DNA of 64,000 nucleotides from Hexactinellida sp. DTS-2022. Its lineage: Eukaryota; Porifera; Hexactinellida. Position 1 is the stretch's first letter; every line of letters starts with the position of its first letter. Where the stretch lies: positions 12,958,001-13,022,000 of the forward strand of contig JAPNXP010000002.1 in NCBI GenBank assembly GCA_028753945.1, written 5' to 3'. The position numbers and the translations under genes were made by a program. The notes below the pieces were generated by a model. It ran no database searches. It saw only the letters and a list, made by a program, of their open reading frames with translations, and was not told the DNA's origin. Below are positions 1-10,929 of the stretch, one piece after another.

Positions 1-3000
1 CTGGGAATAGCCTTGAACCATTTTTCCCGAAGATCCTCATCTTTTGGGAAATTAAAAATTTTCGTGAAATCTTCTCCTCTGTAATTGGAGGTACAGCCAG
101 GCACAACACAAGACATCGTATTCAGTCAGATAGATATTATACTGGTTGAGGTATGTATTTGGAATAAGTGCGAGTGGATTGGAATAGAATAGAAGGGGCA
201 AATAATTTTTTTTTAGAATCCCATTAATATCCATCAATGTAAATTTTTACATTATGGGTGGATAAAAAAAGGTGGATAAAAATAAGATGTTTAAGTGACA
301 CGCAATATCAATTCCTTTGAACATCAGTTCAAATACAAGTATACTCATATAGATTACTAATGAGTCAGGCCTGCTTATTATGAACAAAATATAGTTAATT
401 AATTGTTAATTTCTATTTTATATTAAAAGCTTATTAGTTATTTTCCCAATTAACAATTTAAATTTAAAATGTATTCGAGTTCGTATATTATTAAATTTGT
501 GTATAATGAACACAATCCATAATACACGAGGCTGATTGTAACTATTAAATAAGGATTTTATTAAACTAATGTACAAAATAACGAAAAAGCATTTTGTCTA
601 GTTGAAGTATTTAACCAATCCCTGGTCCAAATTTTTTAGTGACCACCATTGCCTTAGTGTATAGAATGCTATGGCTATGGCTTGTATTACATAGCAACGC
701 TATATATGTTTTCATTGAATATAGGCAAGATTAAGGGTAATCTGTATTGATATTCGGGCGTTCACGGTGAATCTCAGAATTGCATAATTTACTACTAGGA
801 ATACTCTAGATGAGATAGAGATTGACTTCTATGATTTTTTTTTTCTTAATTTTCAATCAAGATGGTGTTTTTTAATAAAATAAGACGTCGACTTCCTTAT
901 ATGGGCATGACATTTTTTCAAAATTGTTGAATCTTTTTGAATTTTTGAACATATTATTATGAGACTATTTCCTCTCAGTAATAATTTTTATTTTATTTAT
1001 TTTTGCAGAAGAAACGATGCTAAAGGGCATTTTTTCAAAATAATCATAAAACGCAGTCGTGCACTAAACTATCGTTATAAAATGTTGGAAGAAAATTTTT
1101 TCAATTCTAGTTCAAGGGTCTGAGGATGCATCATGTGTTACCCCAGAGAAATTTTTTGACTTTCTGATGATTATTTTTGGTTTTATAAGCATTCTAAGGC
1201 TGCGGCCCACGAATTTTTCCGAATTTCAACATCAAAAGAGGTGATAAAATTCTACACTGCCATATATTGTTCCCAAAATTAAAAATTTCGGAATCTAGAG
1301 GTCAAAATATACAGGTTCACGTCAAAAAGTTCAGGAATATGTCAAAAATTAGGAAATTAGGGGCATAAAAGAATATGAAGGGTATGCAAGTACCCGGTGA
1401 TCATATATTACTGTGGGAAATTGGAAAGCAGAATAATTCTGTTATTCTTCATAAAAATGCGCCAGCTTCTTATCTATGCGTAGCTTTTGTTTTCAACACT
1501 TTTACAATAATATATCATGAGTTATGACCAATTTATGACTATGGTTTTGTCTGTTTTGTCATATTTTCACACCTCAAGGCCCTCAAATATACAATAAAGT
1601 ATTATATAAAACACCAATTTGGTAATACAAATATGGAAATAGCATTTGCGCACAAAATGAGACGTTACACAACACGATCCAATCATTATTCGATAAGTTA
1701 TGGACTTTTGGGCCACAGAAGGGGGCAAAAAATCTGACATTTCACACCTGTTGATATTTCAGAAACGCTTTGAGATAAAATGTTCATAGGCATTAGAAAA
1801 TACTGTAAATACCTGACTTTCTATACGTTTATAATACATTTTAGGACTCTAGGTGTCACACTTTTTAACATGACCATATATGGTAATTTGATGTGCCCAA
1901 TTTTGATGACGAAGCAAATTTTGTAACTCTTGATCTCTGGACAGCAGAGACTAGCTCTAAAATTCTAGTCACATCATGATACTATTTCTTACTCATTGGA
2001 TAAACTTTTGGGATTATATTATAATTCGAATGATGTGTTCTGATTTCAAATGCCCAAATATGGTGGTGTCAAAGTGGCAATATGTTAAAAAGCTGACAAA
2101 AATCCAACTTCTGATCCAAATGAGATAGAGCTTAGCTCTAAATTTCTAAAAATAGTCTAATTCAATTTCAAATGACATTATCTATTTTATGCAGTTTAGG
2201 AACTCCTTTTCCTCGCACTTTCATATTCTGGACTCAGCCACTTCGACACAAATTAATTAAATGCTAATTATGAAGGTGTAAAAAAAGACCATTTGGGCAT
2301 ATGGATGTAAAAAAGAGAATTTTTATTCTAGAAAGTCAAACTTTTTTTTAAAATGCTCAGTATATGTAGGCGCATGTTTTAAAAGCGGGCAGTTTTGGCA
2401 ATATAATACAAAAAAATTGAATTAGTATACTTTTAATGAAAAATAGTGGGTTTTTTTTGACCAATTTCACAAAAATGACAATAACATAGAGTAGATTAAA
2501 GAAAAAGCATATTTCGGTTCGATTTAAAACATTGAGTATTGACTCAGGTATATTTTATAATTGACATGTTTCGCGCTAAAAACTAACATAAAAATTTTTT
2601 GTAAATATTTGGCTAGTATGGATTAGGCCTATATTGACATTGTCTAGTTCATAACTAAGGATATATACATAGTAGAACTCTAATATTTTCAGGGATATCT
2701 TAGATATATTAGTACTATCCAAAAACGCAATAAAAACATTAGGTCGTCGGGTGTCAAAATATCAGTACAGAGCACCCTTAAGAATGAAATCAATGATGTT
2801 AAGTTATTTTTCAAATACTCTATATAGTAAGGTACTGATATACTAATTGAAATGACATCGTTAATGGTTTTGATTTTACCCATTACGTCACAGTCCTGAC
2901 TAGTCGTAGGTAGTGTTAAGCCCTTTTTCAAAAAGGGCTTGACCCCATGTCTGCTGAGTATTAGTTTTCCAACGTTCCAGATAAGTGGTCCATAAGCTGC

Positions 3001-3389
3001 TCACAAAAAACGGATCGTAACCTATGTCTCGAAACAATGGTATTCCAAAGTGAGCGATCCATGGGTACCAAGAATCGACCTTGATCAATCTTGAGCTGCT
3101 GGGAATCAATCTTTTTGGTAGGGGCAAGTTTCTCTCCCCAACTTTGAAAACGTCCCCCCCCCCCCCCCCCCCCCACTTTGTAGGATGGATTTACGCCCTT
3201 GGAGGTAAGTAAACCATCATGGTAAGTAAACCGTCATACAATAGTACGTTTTCTAGATTTAATCATGAAATTTTTAGGTTTTGTTGAGAGATTTGTATCC
3301 CCTTTCTAAAAGAATACAAATCTTTCATCTTTACCTAACCGCCTACTTTATTCCTTTCTTTGAAACATCTCTCGGTATTGCCTAGTGCT
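1..3389. other. AT-rich intergenic DNA, no gene seen
   Basis: I see no coding exon here. Open frames are short, of alternative-start type and without domain character. Visible structure is limited to a perfect 11-bp inverted repeat around 2920-2942 (AAGCCCTTTTT and its complement, with a one-base spacer) and an uninterrupted C tract at about 3157-3174, where assembly or sequencing slippage is likely. The last few hundred bases must hold the promoter and 5' UTR of the ZNF622-like gene, but no motif is clear. Confidence 0.6.
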
Positions 3390-4600
3390 ATGGCAAGCGC
3401 CAATATGTACAGCTGCATGACTTGCCGATTGCTGGTCACGAATCAAGAGATCCAGCGGGAGCATTACCAGTCAGACTGGCATCGGTACAATCTCAAACGA
3501 AAGGTCGCTTCTCTTCCCTCTGTATCTCTTGAAGCATTTTTACACAAAGCATCAGCCCAGGAGGCTCTGCTCATAGCGGCTGAGTCCTGTCGACGCCAGA
3601 ACTGGAATTGTTTTATGTGTAAAAAGCACTTCGCGTCTGAAAAGCAGCTCAACAACCACCTCATCTCTAAAAAGCACTTAGCACTAGCTACTAGGAGTAA
3701 GTCTATCCATTCAGCACAAAGGAATTTACGGTTAATCCAAACACAGTTAATACGTACTCATTTGCTTGTTAGTCCTAATTTCGGAGAAGGTAAATATATT
3801 TCGACGATCCCGTGTTCGTACTTGCGAGATTCACTGTATTTCGCAATTCTATTTCAATATTTAATTAAATAGGGGTCAAAGTTGATGAAGTTCCAAAGCC
3901 TACATATTCTAAACCCGCCGAGCCCAATGACGACATAGAAGAATGCTTGGACGCGGAACCACTTGAGGAGAACGAATGCTTATTTTGCCCAATTCATTCA
4001 ACAGACACCGACAAACACCTCCAGCACATGTATCTCTCGCACGGGTTCTTCATCCCAATGATAGACTACATCCGAGATGTGCACGGATTGCTGGACCTGC
4101 TGGCCTCTCTGGTTGGGGAGTGCCTAAGCTGTGTCTACTGTAAAAACCGGTCTTTCAGCTCTGTTGAGGCTACTCAGCACCATATGCGAGACAAATCACA
4201 TTGCAAACTCGATTTTGACGATGCAGAATATTTCTCAACTTTATTCTCTGACTACTACGACTTCTCGTCCAGCTACCCTGACCACGAAACCCATAAAGAG
4301 GATAACCTACTTATTTCCACTAACTTGACTGTGACGGATGACATGAGTCTGGTGCTCCCTTCTGGGGCCAGGGCGGGACACAGGGCCTTCAGACACATAT
4401 ACAAACAGAGGCTGAAGCCCAGCACAGACAAAACACTATCGATGGTATTTAAGCTGCCGTCACAGCCTAGCCCTGAAGAGTACGCCATGAAGCTCAGAGT
4501 GCTCAGAGAGAGGAAGATCATCAGAGAGTGCAACAAGCAAAGAATGAGACTGGGAGTAAAAGCTAATAAACTACAGCCATTTTTAAGGAAACAGTACTGA
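3390..4600 (+). CDS. ZNF622: ZNF622/Rei1-like 60S biogenesis zinc-finger protein
   Basis: Two exons, 3390-3696 and 3873-4600, joined across a 176-bp GT-AG intron with matching phase (A|GG), give about 344 residues. The N-terminus reads MASANMYSCMTC and continues into a C2H2 finger (C-x2-C-x12-H-x5-H) followed by the NLKRKVASLPSVS stretch typical of ZNF622/Rei1/Reh1. A second finger (CFMCKKHF...HLISKKH) and two further C2H2 fingers (CLFCPIHS..., CVYCKNRSF...H) follow. The family works in the cytoplasm on late pre-60S particles, helping release Arx1 and probing the exit tunnel. I chose the ATG at 3390 over the upstream in-frame non-ATG extension; ATG 3405 is also possible. It is shorter than human ZNF622 (about 477 aa), mainly in the linker. 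Its 3' flank carries a DNA transposon starting 150 bp after the stop. Confidence 0.9.
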
Positions 4601-4749
4601 TTGACTTGTTCCTGGATTGTTATAATTAGTATAGATGCTTTATATTATATACTGCGTATATAACTCTCATCCTGTTCGCAACAATGTTTGGGAATAATTT
4701 ATTAGTTCCTTATGTTTACTTCAGATACTGTAAAGTAAAGTGTATAAAT

Positions 4750-5319
4750 CATAGATGCATTATACGTAACGTATAACGTATATATGGTGCCATTATACGT
4801 TAGGTGAACGTATAATGCCATCATACGTTAGAGGATCATATGGTCAAAACGTATAATCATCATACGACGTATAACGTATAATGATTTTATACGATTTTCA
4901 TTATACGTTCATCATACGTTCATTATACGTTCATTATACGTTACCATACGTTATCATACGTTCATCATACGTTATCATACGTTCATTATACGTTCATTAT
5001 ACGTTACCATACGTTATCATACGTTCATCATACGTTATCATACGTTCATTATACGTTCATTATACGTTACCATACGTTATCATACGTTCATCATACGTTC
5101 ATTATACGTTACCATACGTTATGTATCGAAGAAACCTGTCTTCCTTAGCATCACTAATAGTCACGTTTTAGTTTTTACTAAATTGACTAAATTCAGTTTC
5201 ATCGTATGATGGTATCATACGTTGGCCATTTGTTATACGTTGATTATACGCTCGAACGTATATATGATCCATTATACGCTCCCCGAACGTATAACGTATG
5301 ATCGTATAATGCATCTATG
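4750..5319. mobile_element. Non-autonomous DNA transposon, 8-bp TSD, internal TACG minisatellite (copy 1)
   Basis: Perfect 17-bp terminal inverted repeats (CATAGATGCATTATACG and its complement) are bounded by an exact 8-bp target duplication, GTATAAAT, at 4742-4749 and 5320-5327. The interior is built from permuted CATTATACGTT/CATCATACGTT/CCATACGTTAT units (about 4900-5120) plus a unique segment at about 5121-5205. No transposase is encoded. Eight-base duplications and TIRs that start with CA fit the hAT or P superfamilies; which one cannot be decided here. A second copy lies at 37799-38336. Confidence 0.85.
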
Positions 5320-5434
5320 GTATAAATGCCATAGCATAGTGGTGAGTCAGTATTATTCATTAATTATCAATAATGTGTGTGAGTGTAGTAATAAAAGTAA
5401 ACAAATTAACAAACAATAAAAATATATTCCTGCA

Positions 5435-6499
5435 CTATTCGAGAGGAGTGTAGTGGAGCTGGAGGGCAGTTCTTGAGTTCAGCGGCTCTGTGGTGTTCAC
5501 ATTGATGCGAATTAGTTTCCCCAGATGCTGGTCCACTGAAGTTGAATGAATCTCGTAAGGCCAGTTGTTATAACGGATAGGAGAGCCTCGATTCGCACTC
5601 CCACAAGCGAATGAGCTGACATACTTACTCTTCTTTATGCACTGTAGGTTCAGCAGACGCCAAACGATATCACAATTCGGGTCCCATTCGTCATAGTCGT
5701 CTGGATAAGCGTTGGACGAGAAAGCATAGGCGGGAGAGATGGCCTGTAGAAAGCTCTCCCCGTTTGCCCCGTCAGCTGATCCGTGTCTGGCTAGCTTGAA
5801 GTGAGAGGACGCCAGAGTGCTCCCTAGCAAGCTCCACTCGTACATGACCAGCTCCTCTATGTCGTGCCCAGCGAAGTCCCCGGGCAGCAGGAGCTTGAAC
5901 TCCTGCGACACGAGCTGCAGGATTATCCCGGAGTTAGAGTGGTTTTGTGCAAGGTTAGCTCCCAACACGTTCAGCTCTACGCCCATTGAGGGGCTTCCAC
6001 ACGCAATGTCAGTGACGTCACAGTCTGTTATACATGGTTCGCCTTCGTTCAAGAAACTTACCTTCTTTTCGTGCGTATCTAGCCAGGCAGTGAACTGGAG
6101 GTCGGATTCATAGAACTCTCTCTTGCCTCCAACTATAACTCGCTCCAGGCCCTGGGCAGAGGTACCGATTACCCCAGCGAGGTAGTTGTAATGCTCCGGC
6201 GAGGTATTGGACACAATTACTGTCCTAACATTGTACAGTTGGTGCTGCAGGAACGAGTGGACCCTGTCCACTGTCCAGCCCCCGCTGCTGCTGCCCATAT
6301 CCACTATGACCAGGTCGCCCCCCGGGCACTGAATAACTGTGCTCTCGCCCTCTCCCATCGGCAGAGCGTAGACGTGCAGGTTATCATCCGAGTAAGGAAT
6401 TCTGAACAAGTCCTGTGTGTCGGGTGTGCTGCCCGCGAAAGCAGATTGCGCCAGTACAACAAACAAGTAGCAGCAAATAGACTGGAGAGAGATATGCAT
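5435..6499 (-). CDS. Secreted ComEC-type metallo-beta-lactamase-fold protein, degenerate metal site
   Basis: A single exon of 354 residues starts with a clear signal peptide (MHISLQSICCYLFVVLAQSAFA, about 22 residues). The body follows the ComEC/Rec2 metallo-beta-lactamase pattern: MGEGESTVIQCPGGDLVIVDMG near residues 48-69, a histidine-motif position at 97-103, LLLPGDF in the second half, and an ARHGSADG stretch matching the family's HHGS loop. At the zinc-binding motif (normally S-H-x-H-x-D-H) the sequence is S97-N-T-S-P-E-H103. Both leading histidines and the aspartate are replaced, so hydrolase activity is doubtful. Many cysteines in the C-terminal half suggest disulfides and an extracellular location. 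The molecular role is unknown. The lack of introns would be compatible with an old bacterial origin, but many neighbours are also intronless. Confidence 0.65.
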   Translation of the reverse strand: MHISLQSICCYLFVVLAQSAFAGSTPDTQDLFRIPYSDDNLHVYALPMGEGESTVIQCPGGDLVIVDMGSSSGGWTVDRVHSFLQHQLYNVRTVIVSNTSPEHYNYLAGVIGTSAQGLERVIVGGKREFYESDLQFTAWLDTHEKKVSFLNEGEPCITDCDVTDIACGSPSMGVELNVLGANLAQNHSNSGIILQLVSQEFKLLLPGDFAGHDIEELVMYEWSLLGSTLASSHFKLARHGSADGANGESFLQAISPAYAFSSNAYPDDYDEWDPNCDIVWRLLNLQCIKKSKYVSSFACGSANRGSPIRYNNWPYEIHSTSVDQHLGKLIRINVNTTEPLNSRTALQLHYTPLE

Positions 6500-7376
6500 T
6501 TTCAGAGTAACTAATATTATTATCGTTCTTTGTCGAATGAGATATCAAGGTATAGTCGTGGAGTAGATTGTAAAAAATGTCAATCAGGCAGTATGAAGAG
6601 CTTTATAGCTAGATCTATATCTATCCATAGGGTTTGTCATAAGAAGTGTTCTTTAGTAGCTGGTAGACCTTCTGACCTGGCATTGTTAGCTCAAGAGGTG
6701 ATATGGGTTCTTTCAAAGGAGACTCGTATTGGACAATAAGCAGCTCAATGCACTGCTGGCTTCTCCATATGGCGATGCGCTACACAGAACTTAGTTGTTT
6801 CATTACAACAAAAGTGTACTTAGATAACATACACGTAAACGATCAGTCAAAGTGACATTTAGTCTCTCTGTACTTCCTTTGTTTGTTTCCTGTCGAAGCA
6901 GACGTCCATAGCTGCATACACTGCCAGCTGCACACGCAATGGGAAGTGGTTTTTAATTCAACCAATTTAATAACTGAGTCTGCCTGAAAACTCAATGCCA
7001 TTCGTATGTGTGAGTTGATTCTTTCGCTTACAAGGATATCTATTACAACTTGTTAACAACTCCATTCTTGGTAAGCTAATATCAAATTCTAGATTATAGG
7101 AATTGAATCTCTTTGGTTAATTAACTTCGCAATTTATAGCCAAGCATCCTTAAGTCCAATGAGCTAACATCTGCTCTCTCTCTCTCTCTCTCTCTCTCAC
7201 CCGATAAGAGAATATATAATTTAGTTCAACCCTTAATTAATTATTTTAATTGTATCTGAAATTCATTTGGCTTCTAACCAACCAAGTTTCATTTTTGCAC
7301 TTCAGTATAGCAATCGCAATCAATAAAACTAGTTTCATTGCACGTAATCCATTAGAATTATAAAACTACTTGCCCA
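6500..7376. other. Intergenic region between divergent genes, with a CT microsatellite
   Basis: This should hold the promoters of the minus-strand MBL-fold gene and the plus-strand calcium-sensor gene. A pure CT run occupies about 7171-7198. An open frame of 69 codons at 6530-6739 has no recognisable character. No clear regulatory motif was identified. Confidence 0.4.
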
Positions 7377-7964
7377 ATGGGAAAAAATAATAGTAAACTC
7401 CGTGACGATACACTCCGCGAGCTGAAACAAAAAACTCTCTTTTCAGAACAAGAGCTACAGGATTGGTACCGCGGATTCGTCAAGGATTGTCCGTCCGGGA
7501 AACTGTCTGTGCATGAATTCAAAAAGATTTATGCCGTGTTCTTCCCGTACGGCGACGCTTCTGAATTCGCGGAACATGTGTTCCGGACTTTCGACGAGAA
7601 CGGAGACGGCTCTATTGACTTTGCCGAATTTATTCAAGCGCTGTCCATTACTTCGAGAGGATCGCTGGACGAAAAACTGAGATGGGCATTCAGGATGTAC
7701 GACATGGATTCCAATGGCTACATCACCAAACAGGAGATGCTGGAGATTGTGCGCGCTATTTATAAAATGGTTGGTAAAGTGATGAAGATGCCAGAAGACG
7801 AATCGACACCCGAAAAGCGAACAGACAAAATATTCCAACAAATGGACCTCAATAAAGACGGGCGACTCTCCCTATTGGAGTTTATCAACGGGGCAAAGAG
7901 CGATCCTTCCATTGTCAAACTCCTGCAGTGCGACTCCTCAGCTATCGCAGGGAATAGGGACTGA
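7377..7964 (+). CDS. Neuronal calcium sensor, hippocalcin/neurocalcin/VILIP type
   Basis: A single exon of 195 residues, the usual length of the family. It begins MGKNNSKLR, an N-myristoylation signal with Gly2 and Ser6. EF-hand 1 is the inactive CPSG form seen in all NCS proteins (residues 38-41). Canonical calcium loops follow: EF2 D73-E84, EF3 D109-E120 and EF4 D157-E168. The diagnostic blocks [30 protein letters not shown] and [15 protein letters not shown] place it in the hippocalcin/neurocalcin/VILIP branch rather than frequenin/NCS-1. These proteins expose the myristoyl group and move to membranes when calcium rises. The exact orthologue within the branch cannot be fixed by eye. Confidence 0.93.
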   Translation: MGKNNSKLRDDTLRELKQKTLFSEQELQDWYRGFVKDCPSGKLSVHEFKKIYAVFFPYGDASEFAEHVFRTFDENGDGSIDFAEFIQALSITSRGSLDEKLRWAFRMYDMDSNGYITKQEMLEIVRAIYKMVGKVMKMPEDESTPEKRTDKIFQQMDLNKDGRLSLLEFINGAKSDPSIVKLLQCDSSAIAGNRD

Positions 7965-8609
7965 CATGTGTATAGAAAGCATTTTATCTTGTACCATTTA
8001 TTCTACAGTAATGACGTAGGTAATTGTTTGCCTATTCTATTATAAGGACTTTGACTGAAACCTTTCATACTAATAGAGCACCATTTCAATTTTGTAAAGA
8101 CTCTATTATGAACTAAACACTGATATTGTCATTGATTTCCTGTACGTATTGTCAATAGTCGATAATGATTTGTATCATGTTATTATTAACTCTGGTAGCA
8201 TTGTGTTACGTTTCATAGCAACACTTTGTTATCATTGTTATTTATGCCACTCTAGTCAACTTTTACTTTCGCTCAATTTGCACATCTTGACAACGTTATC
8301 TTAGAATGGAATGTAAGTGCATAACGACTGAAATTGAGTTAGTAACGTCTTGATTTAGAATAGCATTGCACTACTCACTTAGGAATGCGCATTACGTACG
8401 TAGCTCAGATCATATTACAATGCTCAATAGCCACTTGATACCCAGCTCGCATTACATTATAAATAGCGTTGCCTATTTCTAATTAGTATTCACAGCTTAG
8501 ATAATAGTAATTTTATTATTTGCTTACATACTGATAACGGCGGGCTTACACTCGAGCTATTCTCTAATTACCATTCTCTTAGTCACTAATCTAGACAAAA
8601 GGAATCCCA
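7965..8609. other. Intergenic region upstream of the SIX homeobox gene
   Basis: AT-rich, no open frame of note and no transposon ends that I can pair. It should contain the 3' UTR of the calcium sensor and the promoter/5' UTR of the SIX gene. No specific element is evident. Confidence 0.4.
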
Positions 8610-9965
8610 ATGAGCATCTCTCCTCTCCAAGGCAGCACGAGCATGAAGCCCGGAATGATCCCCAGCTTTGGCTTCACTGAGGAGCAGGTGGCCTGTGTCT
8701 GTGACGTGCTGATGCAGGCAGGAAACATCGACCGACTCTCGCGCTTCCTCTGGTCCCTCCCACCTTGCGAGCAGCTCCACAAAAACGAATCTGTTCTCAA
8801 ATCAAAGGCAACAGTCGCATTCCACCAAGGAAACTTTACAGACCTCTACAACATTGTAGAGAACAATCACTTCTCTGCCATCGCGCACCCCAAGATGCAG
8901 GCTCTCTGGCTACAAGTGAGTTATCTATATAGATTGGATGCTATACTAGTTGATTCAATGAGTATAATTAATCAATACATCCCTGGTCTGGTCTTATAGG
9001 CTCGCTATATCGAAGCAGAGCGCGTGAGAGGTCGGCCCTTGGGAGCTGTGGGAAAGTACCGCGTGCGCAGAAAGTTCCCGCTGCCCCGCACGATCTGGGA
9101 CGGCGAGGAGACGAGCTACTGCTTCAAGGAGAAAAGCCGAGGCCTGTTGCGCGACTGGTACACTAAAAACCCGTATCCCTCTCCTCGCGAAAAACGCGAC
9201 CTCGCAGACCTGACCGGACTGACCACGACGCAGGTTTCTAACTGGTTCAAGAACCGGCGCCAGAGAGACAGGGCCGCAGAGACCAAGGACACGTGAGTTC
9301 CCATAGTTATTGCGCTCTGTTATACTATTCATGTTCTCTCCGCCCGTAGCGTGAAGCCGGAGAAGCGGGAGAAGCGCTCCTGCAGCCTGGGCGGCAGGAG
9401 GGACTCGGACGCCGGCGACACGGACCGCGAGAGCATAATGTCCCCAGACATCACGGACGAGTTCGTGCCCATCCGCCGCTCCTCCGGCTCCAAGGAGGAC
9501 ATCAAGTCCGAGCCGCGGGACTCCTCTAGCCCCCTGTCCGTGTCCACCCCGCTGGACCCCGGGGACCCGAGCTCCCTCAAGGAGGACGAGGGGCAGCAGG
9601 GGATCAAGCAGGAGCCGCTGCTGCCCGCCTCCCCCTCGCACATGCCGGACGTGTACTCGCACCTCTCTCAGTTCTTCCAGGCGCAGGAATCCATCTCCAA
9701 GTTCTACGCGCAGGCGGAGCAGCACCAGAAGCTGCTCAGCTGCGCGTACAACCCCGCGCAGACGGACTTCAGCTCCTTCGTGCCCAACCCCTACTACGAG
9801 ACGGGGGCAGTCTACCCGCCCGCCTACGGCTCCAGCGAGTCCTACTCGCCGGACCTGACCACGCAGGCCAGCGCCTACGCGGGCAACTTCTCCCTCAGCT
9901 CGGCCTCCAGTCTCTCCCCGGGGTCCGCCCCCGCCCCCTATCCGTACCCCGCCCCCTCCTACTAA
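8610..9965 (+). CDS. SIX1/2: SIX1/2-class (sine oculis) homeobox transcription factor
   Basis: Three exons (8610-8915, 9000-9292, 9350-9965) with introns of 84 and 57 bp join in phase to 404 residues. The SIX domain spans about residues 18-125 ([20 protein letters not shown]... [20 protein letters not shown]). The homeodomain spans about 127-187, with [15 protein letters not shown] and the recognition helix [16 protein letters not shown]. The WDGEE and [10 protein letters not shown] features are those of the SIX1/2 subclass. The C-terminal 200 residues are rich in Ser, Pro and Tyr, and hold two psi-K-x-E sumoylation consensus sites (IKSE and IKQE, near 9500 and 9602). SIX1/2 proteins bind DNA with PAX/EYA partners in sensory and muscle development. 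Exon 3 is strongly GC-rich. ATG 8610 is the first in-frame start; ATG 8643 is an alternative. Confidence 0.95.
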
Positions 9966-10240
9966 TCCCTCTGTACATACGGAGACTGCCTTTTATACGC
10001 AATTACCATTTTAGTGTAGATAGAAGATTTTAACGCTAGGAAGAGTTTTAACTTCGCTTCATAAAATCCCATCTCCTATTCCTGCGGGTGTAAAGAACGA
10101 AAGACAGGTTGTATATTTAGTATTATTTTGTATCTACTTGTTGTTATATTGTATTGACATGTACCATAGCATCGTACTATTATTAAACACATATACATTC
10201 TTGTGTCAATTGTTCTATATACGAAGGGACCGATGGTAGT
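9966..10240. other. SIX gene 3' region
   Basis: AT-rich sequence after the SIX stop codon, likely 3' UTR. It includes ATTAAA at about 10181 as a possible polyadenylation signal. No other gene is seen. Confidence 0.35.
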
Positions 10241-10402
10241 TACTGTAGAACCTCGTTAGTACGAACATCAGGGGATAGTCGAAATATATTCACCTTACCC
10301 GATTTTCGTACTGACAGGTGTCTGAGTATTAAAAGGCTTTGAAGGGAACCGAAATGGTGTATGCATTAATTGATATTTCGTATTAACGAGAGTCGATTGT
10401 AC
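10241..10402. mobile_element. pogo/Tigger-like MITE
   Basis: The left end TACTGTAGAACCTCGTTAGT is mirrored by the right end CGTATTAACGAGAGTCGATT-GTA, with TA at both borders as in pogo/Tc1-type insertions. The interior has no coding capacity. It is one of many related copies in the window that share the CTCGTTAnTACGAAC end motif. Confidence 0.65.
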
Positions 10403-10420
10403 GTATATTGTTTGTTTTCT

Positions 10421-10760
10421 ACTATAAACTCTCGTTATAACGAAGTGCTTGGGACCTGTAAATCCCTTTCGTTATATTCGAATATTCGTTATAAGCGGAT
10501 AATAATTAATGCATTTAGTGCTCTAGGGCAGGGGTCCGCAACCTGTGGTCCGCGGACGGCAGTAGCGAGTAGGGGGTCCGCAAAATCTCGAGATTTGTAT
10601 TACGCGTAATGGGAGGGGGTCCGCATAGTGTTTAATATTTGTTATAGGGGGTCCGCGGTTGAAAAAAGGTTGCGAAACGCTGCTCTAGGGGAAATCTTAA
10701 TATCGTTATGGGTGGTTATTTCGTTATATCCGACTTGGTTATAACGGGTGTTTACTGTAT
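10421..10760. mobile_element. pogo-like MITE split by a nested hAT-like MITE
   Basis: The left end ACTATAAACTCTCGTTATAAC and the right end GGTTATAACGGGTGTTTACTGTA form imperfect inverted repeats of the same family as 10241-10402. Its interior is interrupted at 10529-10682 by a hAT-like element, so this element is the older of the two. Confidence 0.6.
10529..10682. mobile_element. hAT-like MITE with 8-bp TSD
   Basis: The ends CAGGGGTCCGCAACCT and AGGTTGCGAAACGCTG are imperfect inverted repeats of hAT type (CAG...CTG). The exact 8-bp target duplication CTCTAGGG lies at 10521-10528 and 10683-10690. The 154-bp interior repeats GGGGGTCCGC and is non-coding. Confidence 0.85.
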
Positions 10761-10929
10761 TTTCCTTTAAGATAAATGCTTTACGAAACATTTGAATTGT
10801 ACTTTACAAACAATACACCTCATATCCTATATATACACAAACTGTATGCAGATGATCAAAACTTACATATGAATAATTTCTAAGAAATATTTCCTCTCCC
10901 TCGGTTCGTCCCGCCTATTCACAATAGGG

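Noticed and set aside
2900..3127. 75-codon minus-strand frame, briefly considered a transposase fragment
   Set aside because: No recognisable motif, overlaps another frame on the same strand and ends at a poly-C tract.
4881..5171. 96-codon frame of HYTL/YVIIRSS repeats
   Set aside because: A translation of the TACG minisatellite inside a transposon.
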